A stretch of 64,000 nucleotides of DNA from Chionis minor (Eukaryota; Chordata; Aves; Charadriiformes; Chionididae): assembly GCA_013398295.1 (NCBI GenBank), contig VZSF01009117.1, forward strand, positions 558,001 to 622,000, given 5' to 3'. Below are positions 23,680-35,734 of the stretch, piece after piece (within the stretch, counting starts at the first letter, position 1; every line of letters begins with the position of its first letter). Under the pieces are notes generated by a model. That model saw only the letters and a program-made list of their open reading frames with translations. It had not been told where the DNA came from and searched no databases. Both the position numbers and the translations under genes were made by a program.

Positions 23680-25085
23680 ACAAAGTGCCAGAGCCCCAAA
23701 TGCACCAGGGGCCCCTGCGAGCTCAGCATGTGTTGGGGCCTTCACCTCAGGGCCTGCACACCATGCTCCCTGCAGCCCGGCTGGGTGCCATGGCGGGACC
23801 CCGGCTGCAGCTGCCAGGCAGGCACCAGGTGAGAGGGAGCCAGGAGAGGCCTTGGCGGGGGCTTCGCTCCACGCTCAGAAGCCACCTCAGAGTCCCGGCC
23901 CTCGGCCCCAGCTCTGCTTTGGCCATGGGCTCACCCGAGCCGACCAGCTTCCTCCCAGCCTGGCCGGCTCTGGCACCCACCATGTCCTTGCCCGGGTCCC
24001 CAGGGGCCCTCCTTATAGAAGTTTTTCACTCAGTGGCCATCATCTCCTGACTCTCAGGGACAGCCCTCATGGAGTCAGCCCCGCAGTGCCTCCCTGCTCC
24101 TGATCTCCGTGCTCTCCCCACTGCTCTGGAGCCACTCTGGGAGCTGCAGCCTGCATGGCTCTAGCCCACAGAGAGGGGATGGCCAGAGCTGGTCTGCGCA
24201 GGAGCGTAGGGCGTCTGTCAGACATGGATGTTACCCTGCAGGGACACCTGCCAGAGTGAGAGAGAATACCCAAACCCATGAATGAACTCTATAGCACCTT
24301 CTCCACCACAGATAATGGGGGGCCCACTTAAGCAAGTGGCTGCTCTCCCTCCCCACCAGGAGATCAAGAGCATAGTCATAGGGAGTGCATGTGTTTTTAT
24401 TCTGATATAAATGGCCATCACACAGCCACCTGCCCCAAGAAAGCCTGCCATGACCACTGGAAAGGGGCACAGTTGGAGGTGTGGGCACTAGAGCCCTGAG
24501 TCACAGCACGCGTTCCTTCACCAGCCCAAGTGAGGGCACAATGTAAACCATTGCTCCGCTGGCTGCAGAGGTGTCCCATAGTTTTGTGGCCTTTTGGCTT
24601 GCCCAGGGAGCCAGGATTTCCATCCAGCCCCAGTGCACACCCCAACCACAGTCACTGCCATACATGGGAGGAGAACCATGGAGGGCCCATCACCCGGTCA
24701 GACTATTCCGCTTAGGGTAACTATGGTACGCAGACATTCTGAAGTTATTTGCCCTTCCCCATCCTGCATGACCCATCTTTCCACTCATCCTTCCTCCTCC
24801 ACCCTGGCTGTGGATGCATAACCCTATCACTGACTTCCTGCAGGAAGGGGATGCCCAAAGCCTGAGGGCAAAAGCCAGGGTCTCTCAGGGGTGGTTTTCC
24901 ATGCCACAGCACTCTGGGTCAGCTGAGCAGTTGTCGGGCCACACAACTGTCAGGGTTACTGTCACCAGACCTGTTATGTGGGACTGTGCTCCTCCTGCAA
25001 GGCCACTGCTCTGCCCTGTTGTCAGTCTTAACCCCCTGCTTGCCAGCTCTTGCAGAGCATCTTTCTTCTCCGAGACACTAATACA
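23680..25085. other. Isolated GC-rich block of unknown origin
   Basis: About 1.4 kb whose base composition jumps from AT-rich to clearly GC-rich and back. Many overlapping frames of 60-146 codons on both strands are open, which high GC alone explains. One spot looks gene-like: GTGCCATGGCGG (ATG at 23790) followed by 13 codons and CAG|GTGAGA (GT at 23829), resembling a short first coding exon with a good 5' splice site. CpG is present but not dense. It matches no CR1 or LTR seen here. Candidates are a non-coding exon or CpG-island relic, an interior fragment of an endogenous retrovirus, or an unclassified repeat. Confidence 0.6.
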
Positions 25086-25631
25086 CTGGCATTTACATGC
25101 AGAAATAATCTTTTGGGATACCTGGAACAGTCTTTCTTTTCAGAAGACAGTTAAAGAAGGACAAATATAATCCCAAAGGGGTATCGTTAGTATGTGGTAA
25201 AACATTAGGTAAATGTAGCATAAATTCCCACAAACATGCAGCTTCAATGTATTTCCATAGAATATACCAGGATGGAAAACGAACTAGTACAATTACTGAT
25301 ACTACAATTAAAAAAAATAAAATACCATACATTACTTTATCTTCTTTTTGGTATGGAATAATGAGACCACAGATATCTAATTCAGAACAGAAACAAGTCA
25401 TGAGTATCTTCAAAGTAGGATAAGACGTATACACATGTATATTTTCTATTTTAAAGCCTAATTATATAGCCATTGTCATAGATACATAAAAAACAATACA
25501 CTTTATAGTATGTTCTACTAGATGAAAATACAGCAGACTAATAACAATTATCTATAACAAACCAGACTTTTTAAAGTATCTTCAATTTGAGCTTTCTTAC
25601 CCTGTAGCCCTGTAACACATAGTATTGCCAT

Positions 25632-26461
25632 TGGTAACAACAGGCCACAGGCTTTTTACTGACTTTGCAGGGTCTCAGACCTCATCAAGCTTGCTCTGTC
25701 TGAAATTTTCTTAACCTGCCTGCAGCTTTGTTTTGCTTGGTTTAGCTGTAACTATGCTCTTTCTAATTGACCAGGTAGCTATATGGCTAATTTGTTAACT
25801 TTTATTTATGTTTTATATGCAGCGATCACAGTTTTAAACAGATGAGAGCTCATCCAGGAGTGTCCTCATACCAGGGGATACAGGATGCAGCACAAGGGAG
25901 TACTGGTACGGGATAAGAAGAGATGGGACACAGGCTGGACGCTGGAGACCTCATGGCTATAAACAACTCTGCAGTGGTCATGTAAATTCATTCAGACTGG
26001 ATCTTGACAAAACTGGCTTTAGGGGTAATAAAGAAAACACAGAAACAGTATCTGAAATCCATAAAAGGCATCATATATAGTGAATTCCAATTTTATTCAG
26101 CACAAGATTCCTCCCTGCAAATGACTCCAGATGCTGACGGCTCACTCTAACATCCCACCACCAACACCAGAAAAAAGCCACCTACAGTTAGGCCAAGAGA
26201 GGCAGTAGAAGGGTAAGTGTAACACCAGGAAAAGGGGTCGAAATCAAGAAGCATGTGTAGTACAATTTTTATTGACTTGTTGGTGGCACATTTCCTGACC
26301 AACAAATATCCGTGTTTTTCTCCTCTGTAACGATTAGATCTGGGCTAACAATAAGTCTTGTGATACGACTTAAGATTTTGAGCTGATTTATAACAAATTA
26401 TTTGCTTTCTGTGAAAGCTGTGTTACCTCTTTGGCCATAAATAAGATTCTGAGCATTACCA
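25632..26461 (+). repeat. Left LTR
   Basis: Starts TGGTAACAACAGGCC and ends GAGCATTACCA. It shares many blocks with the right LTR in the same order: CCACAGGCTTT, ACAGGATGCAGCACA, AAGAGATGGGACAC, GACTCCAGATGCTGA and the terminal GAGCATTA. It carries CTATAAAC (TATA-like, 25957-25964) and AATAAA (26027-26032). Compared with the right LTR it lacks about 70 bp in the first third and about 140 bp after the AATAAA. Confidence 0.75.
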
Positions 26462-26463
26462 AC

Positions 26464-26481
26464 TGGTGGAGAATGGGGACA
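26464..26481 (+). other. Putative primer-binding site
   Basis: TGGTGGAGAATGGGGACA begins two bases after the left LTR. A TGG start is what complementarity to a tRNA CCA end requires. The rest loosely resembles a leucine-tRNA-type site, but the match is from memory and the sequence has decayed. Confidence 0.5.
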
Positions 26482-27870
26482 CCCCTTCTGTGTCTACCCA
26501 TAGACTATTCTGGGGGCAATCCCTAGGTACAAACCTTTGTGGCTGAAAGCCTACAGTAAACACAGAAGACCAGGACTGCAATTAATGTGTGCTCATATGG
26601 TCCTGAGAAGTATCTTACTTAAATAACTGATTTATATGGAATCTAAGCAGACCTTTCTAAGGACTTGCCAAATATCTAAGACAAAAAAGTAAATTAAAAT
26701 CTTTGAGACACACTAACCCAGAGGTATTGTGTTCTCTGCCTTTGTCCTGGGGGAAGAAACATTTCTCATTTAGAAATTGGAGGAAATCCACGGCAGAGTT
26801 GAATTTACAGAAAGGCCAATACAACTTGGAGGAGCTGAAAACTCCTTTATCTTTTTATATGAGGAGATAAAATCCCAACTAGCTCTATCTCCGTGGCCTG
26901 TTTATACAGAACCTCTGGAAAACTCTCCCTGCTTCTTCTTCCTCCCTCCCTACCTTCCCATCCTGGCTGTGTACACCCTAATTTTTGAGCAGATTTTTTT
27001 CAGAAAGAACAGAAAGCCAGACACAGCCAGACACACTTTTATAAGACAGCCAAGAAAGTAAAATCAAAGCAAACCAAAACACTGCAATTAAGAGTATAAT
27101 TGTATCATACTAATCTCAGAGTAAACAGCTCCCCCTAACACATACCCCCCTCTGATTTCAGCAGAAATTACAGAGTTCAGAAATCTGGTTTTCCAGTGGG
27201 GACCAAACCTTTGGGATATGGAGTCTTGCAAAAGTATCAAGCAAGCCAAGTAAGAGCTTGGAAAATTTAAGGAAACCAACAAGTTTCGGTATTTCTCCCA
27301 AAATGCCATAAAGTGTGCAGGAGTGTGGTCAGGGTGGTTAGTAGCAAATAGACTAAGAGAAGAATCAGAATCCACGGGCAGAAAATGAAAAACTAGAAAC
27401 TAAAACAAAGTGAATCAAACTAGACTAAGAGAGGGAAGAATTCGAGAAGGATTTGCAGCTCTACAACAAATTAGAAGGGCTATACAATATCAAGAAGCGT
27501 GTGGATGAAATGAAGCATATATGACTGAAAATCAAGAATTATAAGTCAAACTTAACTGGTAATACTGGAATTGCTAAGGAGACCTCAGCAGCAGTCCAGA
27601 CAATCCCCAGGTCCTGTAGGAACAGGGTGCAGACCTGAGTCCACAAAGTGAGGCCGACAAAGCTGGAGATGGTGGAGCTGTGGGTGAAGCCCAGTCCTGC
27701 TGCATCCCACACCGAGACCCCTCCCTTTTGAGAGGATGGCGCAGTGCAGGTACTAACCCTTGCCCAGGAGACTGGGATGCTACAACCCCCTGGGCTCCAG
27801 GGACTAAGGAGCTGGACACATTCAAAACAAATTCTGCAGCACCAATTACTACTTGGGTGTCCATGAAAAT

Positions 27871-27884
27871 AAAAGGGGAAAGGA
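27871..27884 (+). other. Polypurine tract
   Basis: AAAAGGGGAAAGGA directly precedes the TG of the right LTR. In LTR elements this tract primes plus-strand DNA synthesis, so its position supports the chosen LTR boundary. Confidence 0.7.
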
Positions 27885-28917
27885 TGAGATGGCTAGCCAC
27901 AGGCTTTGTACTGAGTTTGCAAGGCCCCAGGACTTGTCAGGCTTGTTCTTTCTGAACTTCGCTTAAGCTTCCAGCAGATTTGTTTTACTTAACTTAGCTG
28001 TAACCATCATCTTTTTAACTGACCAAGTAGCTATGGCAAACTTGTTTCATTTTAGTTTATCTTTGTGTGCAATGACTATATATGGTTTTTTAACTTTGTA
28101 GTTTTATAGATGAGATTAACAGGCAGTTATTCTAGAATGAGGTATTTGTGACTGAGATAATGTTGCAACATAGGGAAATAGATGCCAGGTATGAGGGCAG
28201 TGAGCTTGATAAGTGAAGACACAGGATGCAGCACAGAGGAATACAGGCATGGAATGAGAAGAGATGGGACACCAGCTGTATGCTGGAGACCTCACAGCTA
28301 TGAGCAGCTCTCCCGAAGTCAACTGAAGAAATGTAGACTGGAGCTGAACAAAACTGGTTTAGTTTTAGGAGGAACAAAGAGAACTCAGATATCTAACATC
28401 CACAAAAGGCACCACATATATTAAATTCAGATGTAACATGGAGTTTCAGACTAATGAAGAAAGCAAAGTTTAAAAATCATGTTAGAAAACACAAAAGAAT
28501 GGACCCAGAGGAATCTAAGGCACGTAAGAAAGAAGGACGAGGAAGCAAGGAAGAGGTAGAAGAAAGTACCAGTTTTAGATTCCTCCCCATGAGGACTCCA
28601 GATGCTGATGACTTGCTGTAACAGACCAGAATTAAGCCATCAATCTTATGACCCAGAAGGGTCATGGCAGGGTGAGTATACAGTCAGGAAAAAGGGTACA
28701 AACTAGGAAGTATATGTATAAAAATTCTTACTGAACTATTATTATTATTAAATCTTTTTCTGCATAAAAGTATTATTTTCTTTACAAGATAATTAGATCT
28801 GGACTAATAACAAGTCCTAGATTAGAATGCTAAGATTTCTATTGTACTAAAAATAAATTATTTGGTTTATATAGCATGTTTCTTCTTTGTCCACATACAA
28901 AGATTTGAGCATTAACA
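27885..28917 (+). repeat. Right LTR
   Basis: Starts TGAGATGGCTAGCC and ends GAGCATTAACA. Colinear with the left LTR but longer by about 200 bp, through segments missing from the left copy (around 28105-28190 and 28430-28570). The TATA-like box of the left copy is not preserved here (GCTATGAGC). Confidence 0.75.
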
Positions 28918-28922
28918 GCTTT

Positions 28923-31900
28923 TAATCTAACTAAATTAGAAAGCTGCTTTAACTTCTTGAGCTGGTTCAAGGTACACCTCATATCAAAGCTTAACACCAT
29001 ATTAAATCCAATATATTTTCAGCGTCAAACTGCTGATACGTTGTCGTAAAATAATCCGTATAATTCCTCTATTCTAATGGTCTGTTTCAAGGGGACAAAT
29101 AGAGAAGGACCAATATAATATATAGCTAATGATCAATATGGGCCCCCTCCTCCAGTGTTACGGACCTCTTGATATAAATTATATGATCTCAGAGTTAACT
29201 AGCACTTAACAATATGATCTTTCTGCACCTTCCAGGGACTGGTATCCTGTTCTTAAGAATCTAAGAGTTGGGGTTTTTTTGGTTGAATTACTTCACATCA
29301 GTTATGGTTCTGAAGAAAACTTATGGAGAAATTCCCCTGCAAAGGTGCAATAAGTCTTGAATAATGCTTGTATTAGCTGCCCCATTCATTTCACTGATTC
29401 ATACACTCTGATGCTTAGGAACAAATACTGAAATGTGTATTAACTATGGGTACAAAGCGAGAGGAAGCAAAATTTATTTGCAGCAATGCTTTCCATATTG
29501 AAGCCACAAGTATGTAGCTTCCAGGGAGGCATTTCCAATCCAGGAGGAACTACATCTGAGGACCCCCAAGCATCCCCAGTTACTACTAAAGGGAACTAAT
29601 CTAAAGAAAATAAATGCACTTCAGAAAATGTTTCTAATTATATTATTTTGAACATGTAAGCAACCTACTAAGTAGGAAATCTTTCTGAGGCATTAATGCT
29701 GTGAACTAGGTCTGAGAGTGAATCACTAACTTCAGTTTTCTAATCTGAATTTTATATTTACTGCATTCAGTACTATTGTTCTTTTCCTATTATTTGAAAT
29801 GAATAAATAAATTGAGGAGAAAATAAGTCATTGTTATTAGTGAATCCACCCCTAAACAAAGCCCAGGATTTTCTAAACTTGGAGGCTATGTTTTTATGAC
29901 TTCTTTATCAAGTTTTTATCTACTACAAAGAAGTAAGAATTAAACCGTGTAAGCCATTTTTCACAGATGTTGTTACTTACTAAAACTTTCTTTCCCAGTA
30001 TTTATGTACATGGGGGAAAAAATATCAAGAGTTTGAAATTATAAAATAATTCAAAGGTTTGTCCTGTATCAGATACATGGTGAGAAGAGGGATTTAAGAA
30101 TAAGGAAAAATCACATTAATCGCACTCAAGTACGTATGAGTCAAAAAAAAAAAAAGACTTAGAAGGTGTAATATTCAATAGAAATACCAGAAACAAAACC
30201 TAACTTATGGTTCCTGAAAATCTTCTATAGACATGTCAACCAAGTAAGGTATTATGACCTTAATATAGTAAAAATATTAAATGAATAAAAACTGTGCTGC
30301 CAAAAGAAGAACAATTGTACTGACAAGTATTAAATCAACTTCCATAGCTGACTCCTTACCCCTTCAAATTAACACAGTCTTTTAGTTCTGCAATGATTTG
30401 ATAATTCCAGTGTAACAAAGAAAAAATCAACTTATTCATGCCTGGTACTTTAGCTTTCCTTTTGTGTGTGTGTGTGCGTGCATAGATTTGCGAACAGATG
30501 AATTGGGACTTTACAATTCATCATCTAACAATCTTGATGTTCTGGAATTTGAAGTATGGCAAAAAATGTACTGAGTATCCGAATATTTTTCTTTAGTATA
30601 TATGCCATAATATATATTTTCCAAACTCGGTATTATGATTTTTTTAAAAAAATAAATTAATGGATCTATTGAGAAACTAAAAAAAAGGGTAGTCATAAAT
30701 AATCATAGTGCTGACTTCTGAGTTTAATTTAACTTAGGTTTGTTTCTTTGCTGTAGTTATTTCAGTAAGACAGAAAGAAGAACTTCCAAGAGACAAAGCA
30801 TATTTGGCAACATGGCATATCCCAGATCAGAATATTTCACTAGGGCGGCAAGGGCCAGACTTCAGGAGCCTTCCTTTCCTTAAAATGATTAGAAATGTCA
30901 GTGTTTTAAAAGTTGCATATAGAAGGCCTATGTATAAGGCAAACTCTTACACAGTTCAAAAGAATCTTTACATTAAAGCTGTTACAATTAAAGCATAAGA
31001 CAACAGACAGACACTAACAAATGTACAATGAAACAACCAATATTATGAATCACAAAAGACTAACAATCTTTTAAAAAATATTAAGAATGGATAGTACACA
31101 AGAGGAATGTAATAGGTTTGTTTCTGCAACACAACACCTAGCAGGCATTTTAGTAATTTTTAAAAAGGGAAAATTACTTTTCCTCATGCAAAATGTTGTC
31201 ATCTAGTTCTCTCTTTCCTTTTCTTTTGCAGATAGGCTTCCCAGCTAGTTTAATTTACAGCAAATCCACAGACACTCTAGCTATCAGCATCCATTTTTAG
31301 TGTAATCTCTCAGAACAAACTGTAAGTAAAGTTGGAGATTGTACAGTGACTCCATTAATAGTGTGTGACCCACTGAAATTCTGTTTTGCTTTCCAAGTAC
31401 AGTATTAATTATACATAGGCTTCGTACTGGTTCTCGGGAGTGAAGGTAAGCCCAATTGACATCTGAAATATTCACATATGCCAGTTTGAGATTGGTTCAC
31501 AGTGACAACGTGAATCAGTAGTCACTGCCCAGGGTTTTGGTGTTGGTCTTTGGTTGGTTGGTGTTTTTTTGCGGAATTTCTAGGCACGATAACCTCTGGA
31601 CAACCTCCACAAAACGGGCAAAACTGTGCTCTCTTATTGCCTTTGAAGAATAATGGAGGCCAACGGTGCCCTTTTTGTATGATTTCTTGTAAACTACCTT
31701 GCACATTGAGAACACTAGAGAATTAATACATTGACCTCAGTGACAACACAAAAAAGAAGTTGCTTTTTTGTACTAGGGCAAGAGCGCCCCGAGGTTTACC
31801 TTCTTTGTAGATAGGCAATTGCATGTCTTTTAATTACTAGTCAATTAAATCTGTTAGAAAGGTGGGTTTGTTGGGGATTTTTGGTGGTGTGTTTTTTTCA

Positions 31901-32534
31901 AAATCATTTAAAACATCGTATCTTTGGAGAAACAGATGCCACTTGGAAGTGCTCTACTGTAAAACTTGGATACAAGTATTTGTTGTATCCTTTCGGACCT
32001 CTAATACAGTTGATGACCCAAATTTTTATGGTATTTGTGACATAAAGCAGAGCTCTGCAACATGCAAAAGAAGCAGTGGAGCAAATAAAATTAAGAGGTG
32101 ATATATTTTTGTACACATTACAAATAATTATTTTAGATAACCTACATCTGAATATTATGTAACTGTGATCTTTCCTCATCTCTGGATTATTAGTGCAAAA
32201 TATTTAGACAAATTTATTTGTGTGCCATTTTGAGTGACCACTTTTTGTCTAAACCATTGTCTTGCAGCATTTGTAGTATTTTGTGCTTATGAAAACTAAC
32301 AGGTACAAATCAGAATACTGTTCTCACTAGTGACACTCTTTATGGCAAGAGCTACATTACATAGTAGATATGACTATGCCCGTATCTATAGCAGTGTCAA
32401 TATCATAGATGTTCGAATCTTTGGTATTATCACAGATAAGAAGCAGTTACTTTATAGACAACAGACAGCAATGAGAAGTTTTAGGTAATCAGTGTCTCTG
32501 AAAAGGTCACGTTAGGGGTTACTTTCTAGGGGTT
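28923..32534. other. No gene seen; AT-rich unique DNA
   Basis: Contains a short TG run (30463-30480) and A-rich tracts near 30138. Open frames are short and overlap on both strands. Confidence 0.55.
30463..30480. repeat. (TG)n microsatellite
   Basis: TGTGTGTGTGTGTGCGTG, a short dinucleotide run with one interruption. Confidence 0.85.
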
Positions 32535-32645
32535 TGTCATTGTTTCAGCTGGGATAGAGTTGACATTCTTACTAGCTGCTGATAATAGTGCTGTGTTTTG
32601 GATTCGGGATGGGAAACAGTGTCAGTAAAACATCGATATTCGTAT
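32535..32645 (+). mobile_element. LTR fragment, TGTCCTGG-type family
   Basis: TGTCATTGTTTCAGCTGGGATAGAGTT, then TACTAGCTGCTGATAATAGTGCTGTGTTTTGGATTC-like sequence. This matches, from memory, the start of a very common avian LTR family (TGTCCTGGTTTCAGCTGGGA). Only about the first 110 bp are recognisable, so the rest is deleted or too diverged. Confidence 0.7.
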
Positions 32646-35189
32646 CACTTGTTCAACTCCTCTCTCTTCTTTCCCAAGATCTCTCTTTTTAAATGTGTTC
32701 TTCCCTACATTATAAGATCAATAAATATACTGTGAATCCTAAAATAAATAATTAAATAAGAAATTATCAGGGTAAGAGGACAAAGGACTTTTTTGCATAA
32801 GAGTTTGCTGTTATGCCTAACTGCCTGCTGGCCATTCTATTTTTCCCTGGGGAACCATATTTACCTAAACTCTTCTGTCAGTTCTTTTCTTTAGGACAAA
32901 TAATTCTGCTACCCACTGAGTGAATGCTGTTTGCCAGACAATATTGAGACCCTTCCTACAGCATTCCTTAGAACATAATTTCCAACTGAAAAGGCAGGAA
33001 TCTTTCAAAAAACATTGACAACTGTGCTTCTGCAAGTCAGCACAAATCGCAGGCCTCATCATAGGCCTGTAACTAGTCTGTGGTGAAATTCATGCTCACT
33101 GGTCTGGATTCCCATCCCTCCCCAGAACACCAACCTGCTCTACTCCCTAGACCTTCCCTTGAGCAAAGCATTCTTGAATCTCTTCCCAGCCCTGAATATT
33201 TGCCTTGAGTGTCCTTGACATTGTCCCTATCATACAATTTATTTCTCCTCTAGGATCTTCCCTCCCAATTCTCAGACCTAATTTTGCATTCTCTAAAATA
33301 AACCGTTGGGTACCACAAAACTCTCATTTCGCAATTCTTTGTCTCTATTATTTTCTTCTAACTTATCCACAGTCCTTACCTGTACTTACCTTCATCATCA
33401 AGTCCTTACCTTCATCATTTGAAGAGGGAAGACTTCCTAGACCCGACTCGGGATTCAGGGTGAGGGAGAGAAGTAGAGGTAAGCTAGATCATTCCATTTG
33501 GATTGGTCAGCAAGAGGCTGGAAAGACGTGCTAAACACGCAGGGCACATTACTAATGGAAAATTAAGACAGTAGTGGCTATCCAGGTCTCCACTAGCGTG
33601 ACTACCGGTAACTGTACATAATAGGATTGCTCTTACACACTTTTAGGCAACAGATTTCATCCTGCAATACTTTGTCATTTCCCAGTCTGCATCTTCTCTT
33701 CCCTCATTTGCACATTCCACTATTTAGACACTCATTCACAGTAAGGCTGTCAAAATCTCAGTTCAACAAAAGAATGTAGTGGGAGCTACTAAGAAAATGT
33801 TCAAAATGCTGAATTTCACAGAAAAAGCAGCAGTATTTTCAAATGCAATTCACAGTTTATATATGCCTTGCATCTTGTAAATTTTCAGAGTGCTGTGCTG
33901 AGCAAAACTAGTACAGCTTCCCTGCAAGAAAGTCTGCACAGCTCCCTTGCAATCTCCACAGTTCCCAGAATTCCTAGCAGCTGCTGCCCCTCAGCTGTAT
34001 CTCAGCAATAGTGCTAAACTCAAAGAAAACATCCATTAGAGTCACTATTTATGCTGAGATTACTAATGGAGAAATTTACATCATATACTTTGTTACCTTA
34101 TGTAGTCTCATGCTGATGTACAATCTATCCTTACTAATTTTAAATGTAAGGAACTCTGGGGGGGCAGGAATGACTGTTAACCTTGAAATCATGTTACATT
34201 TTAGAGATGCCTGTGAGCCTTGGAAAAAAGTAAATAACTGCAATTTTATTTTGTTTGCCTTATGAGAAATCCTGGTAAGATTGTAACTTGTTCATACTGT
34301 TTACAACACCCGAAACCATATGAAGCAAACCGTCCCCCTGACCAGCAAGTATGCATAATAAGTATCATGCTGCACTACTGTGCAAAAGTAATGGATAATG
34401 GTAACTGATAGGGTTTTCAAGCACTTACTGGTTGTGATGTTTAACATTAACTTAAATAGAAATGTTTCATCATCTTTTTATAACTCAGGATTTTACCATT
34501 TGCTTAAAAGAAATAGCAATAAAATAACTAAGATGTATTTTACCAAGTCATTATCTATAAAACCTACAAGCTAAACTCCAGATCTGGAAGTAATTCTGCT
34601 AGATCCTTGCACTATTAAGTGTCTCCGTAGCATCAGTAGGACTCCCTGGGGGCCACTTCCACAGAGTGTATAAGAGCGTATCTGTATGTTCGCTGTGTCT
34701 GGGCAAAATTTTGGTACATTTCCTATGCTACAAAGAGCTGCAAAAAAGCTTGTCATCCTTTTAATCCACAAGTTTAGTGGTAGGAATTTAAGTAGTTAGA
34801 TAACACTTAAGGGAGAGGTAAATACTGCTCAAAAATTTTTCAAATAGTTTTTGGGTTTGGCAGTTGCAGATTATTATTAAGATCTTTCTCTAGTGTGCCT
34901 ACATAAGCTCCGAGTAGAGTATCAAATCAAGTACGTCATTTTCAAATAATATTTTTAATCTTAAATTCTGACCAGCTAAACCTGATTTACCACAATAGTC
35001 ATCTCTCCTCTGTATTCCTTTGGTAAATAGCACTATTGTAGTATAGATGAAAAATGTTAATTTTAAATTTTCCTAACAATATTTCTTATATATATATGCA
35101 GCAAAAATTTATGTCCCTGGGGAAAAAAAAAAGAGGCAAATTAAACAGCAAATTAGACCACATGGAATAATTTTTAAAGGACTATGATT
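32646..35189. other. No gene seen
   Basis: Unique sequence. The 109-codon + strand frame at 33205-33534 shows no recognisable feature. A small local duplication of CTTACCTTCATCAT occurs near 33387-33418. Confidence 0.55.
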
Positions 35190-35730
35190 CCTGGGCAGAT
35201 GCAGCCCAGGATCTGACTTGCCTTCATTGCTGCAGCGGTGCACTGCTGATTTATGTTTACCTTGTTGTTCCCTAGGACTCCCGGATCCCTTTCAGCAAGG
35301 CTCCTCCCCAGACACTCACATCCAGCCTGTAGTGGGCTTTTTGGTTATTTGATTGCAGGTGCAGGACTTTGCACTTTTCTCTGTTAAACTTCACACTGTT
35401 CTTGCCAGCTTACTCTTCCAGCCTGCCCACGTCAGTAAGATGTCTTGCCCTTCTGATGCGTTTGCTTCACCAACCAGTTTGGTATCAACAGCAAACTTGG
35501 TGAGGGTGCTTTGAATCCCATCATCTAGATCATTTATGAGGATGCTGAACAGCGTGGGGCCCATTTGTGACAGGTTGCCAAACAGAGTAAAAGCCATTGA
35601 TCACCACCCTCTGGGTGTAAGCTATCGACCTCACAGAGCACCCACCCAATCTGTATCTTTCCAGTTTGTTCAGGGAAGGCTGTGGGAAACACTGTTGAGG
35701 CTTTGGCGAAGACCAGGTAAACGGGTTAAG
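35190..35730 (-). mobile_element. CR1 LINE fragment, RT palm region
   Basis: The + strand reads GATGCAGCCCAGGATCTG, CAGGTGCAGGACTTTGCAC and CATTTATGAGGATGCTGAACAG, all antisense CR1 ORF2. The minus-strand frame 35391-35597 contains FSILINDLDDGIQSTLTKF followed by AVDTKLVGE, so the catalytic FADD box has become FAVD. No CR1 3' tail is present at the low-coordinate end, so this old copy has lost its terminus. It appears older than copy A. Confidence 0.85.
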
Positions 35731-35734
35731 TAAG

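Larger units (their letters stand above)
26462..27884 (+). other. Interior of the LTR element, no genes recognised
   Basis: Open frames here (26777-27061 on +, 27088-27375 and 27574-27900 on minus) do not resemble retroviral proteins. The part at 27580-27830 is GC-richer than the rest. At 1.4 kb the interior is far shorter than that of an autonomous element. Confidence 0.6.
25632..28917 (+). mobile_element. Ancient LTR retroelement with both LTRs
   Basis: Two diverged direct repeats (25632-26461 and 27885-28917) bracket a 1423-bp interior. Both begin TG and end CA. Two bases after the left LTR a TGG starts a primer-binding-site-like sequence (26464-26481). Immediately before the right LTR is a purine run, AAAAGGGGAAAGGA (27871-27884). 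This arrangement shows a reverse-transcribed element in + orientation. The flanking 5-mers are GCCAT (25627-25631) and GCTTT (28918-28922), matching at 3 of 5, as expected for a decayed target duplication. The interior has no recognisable gag, protease, polymerase or envelope, so it was either a non-autonomous element or a heavily deleted endogenous retrovirus. LTR divergence with large indels indicates great age. Confidence 0.75.

Noticed and set aside
23663..24103. 144- and 146-codon + strand frames in the GC-rich block
   Set aside because: High GC content leaves several frames open at once on both strands. The translations are A/P/G-rich with no recognised motif.
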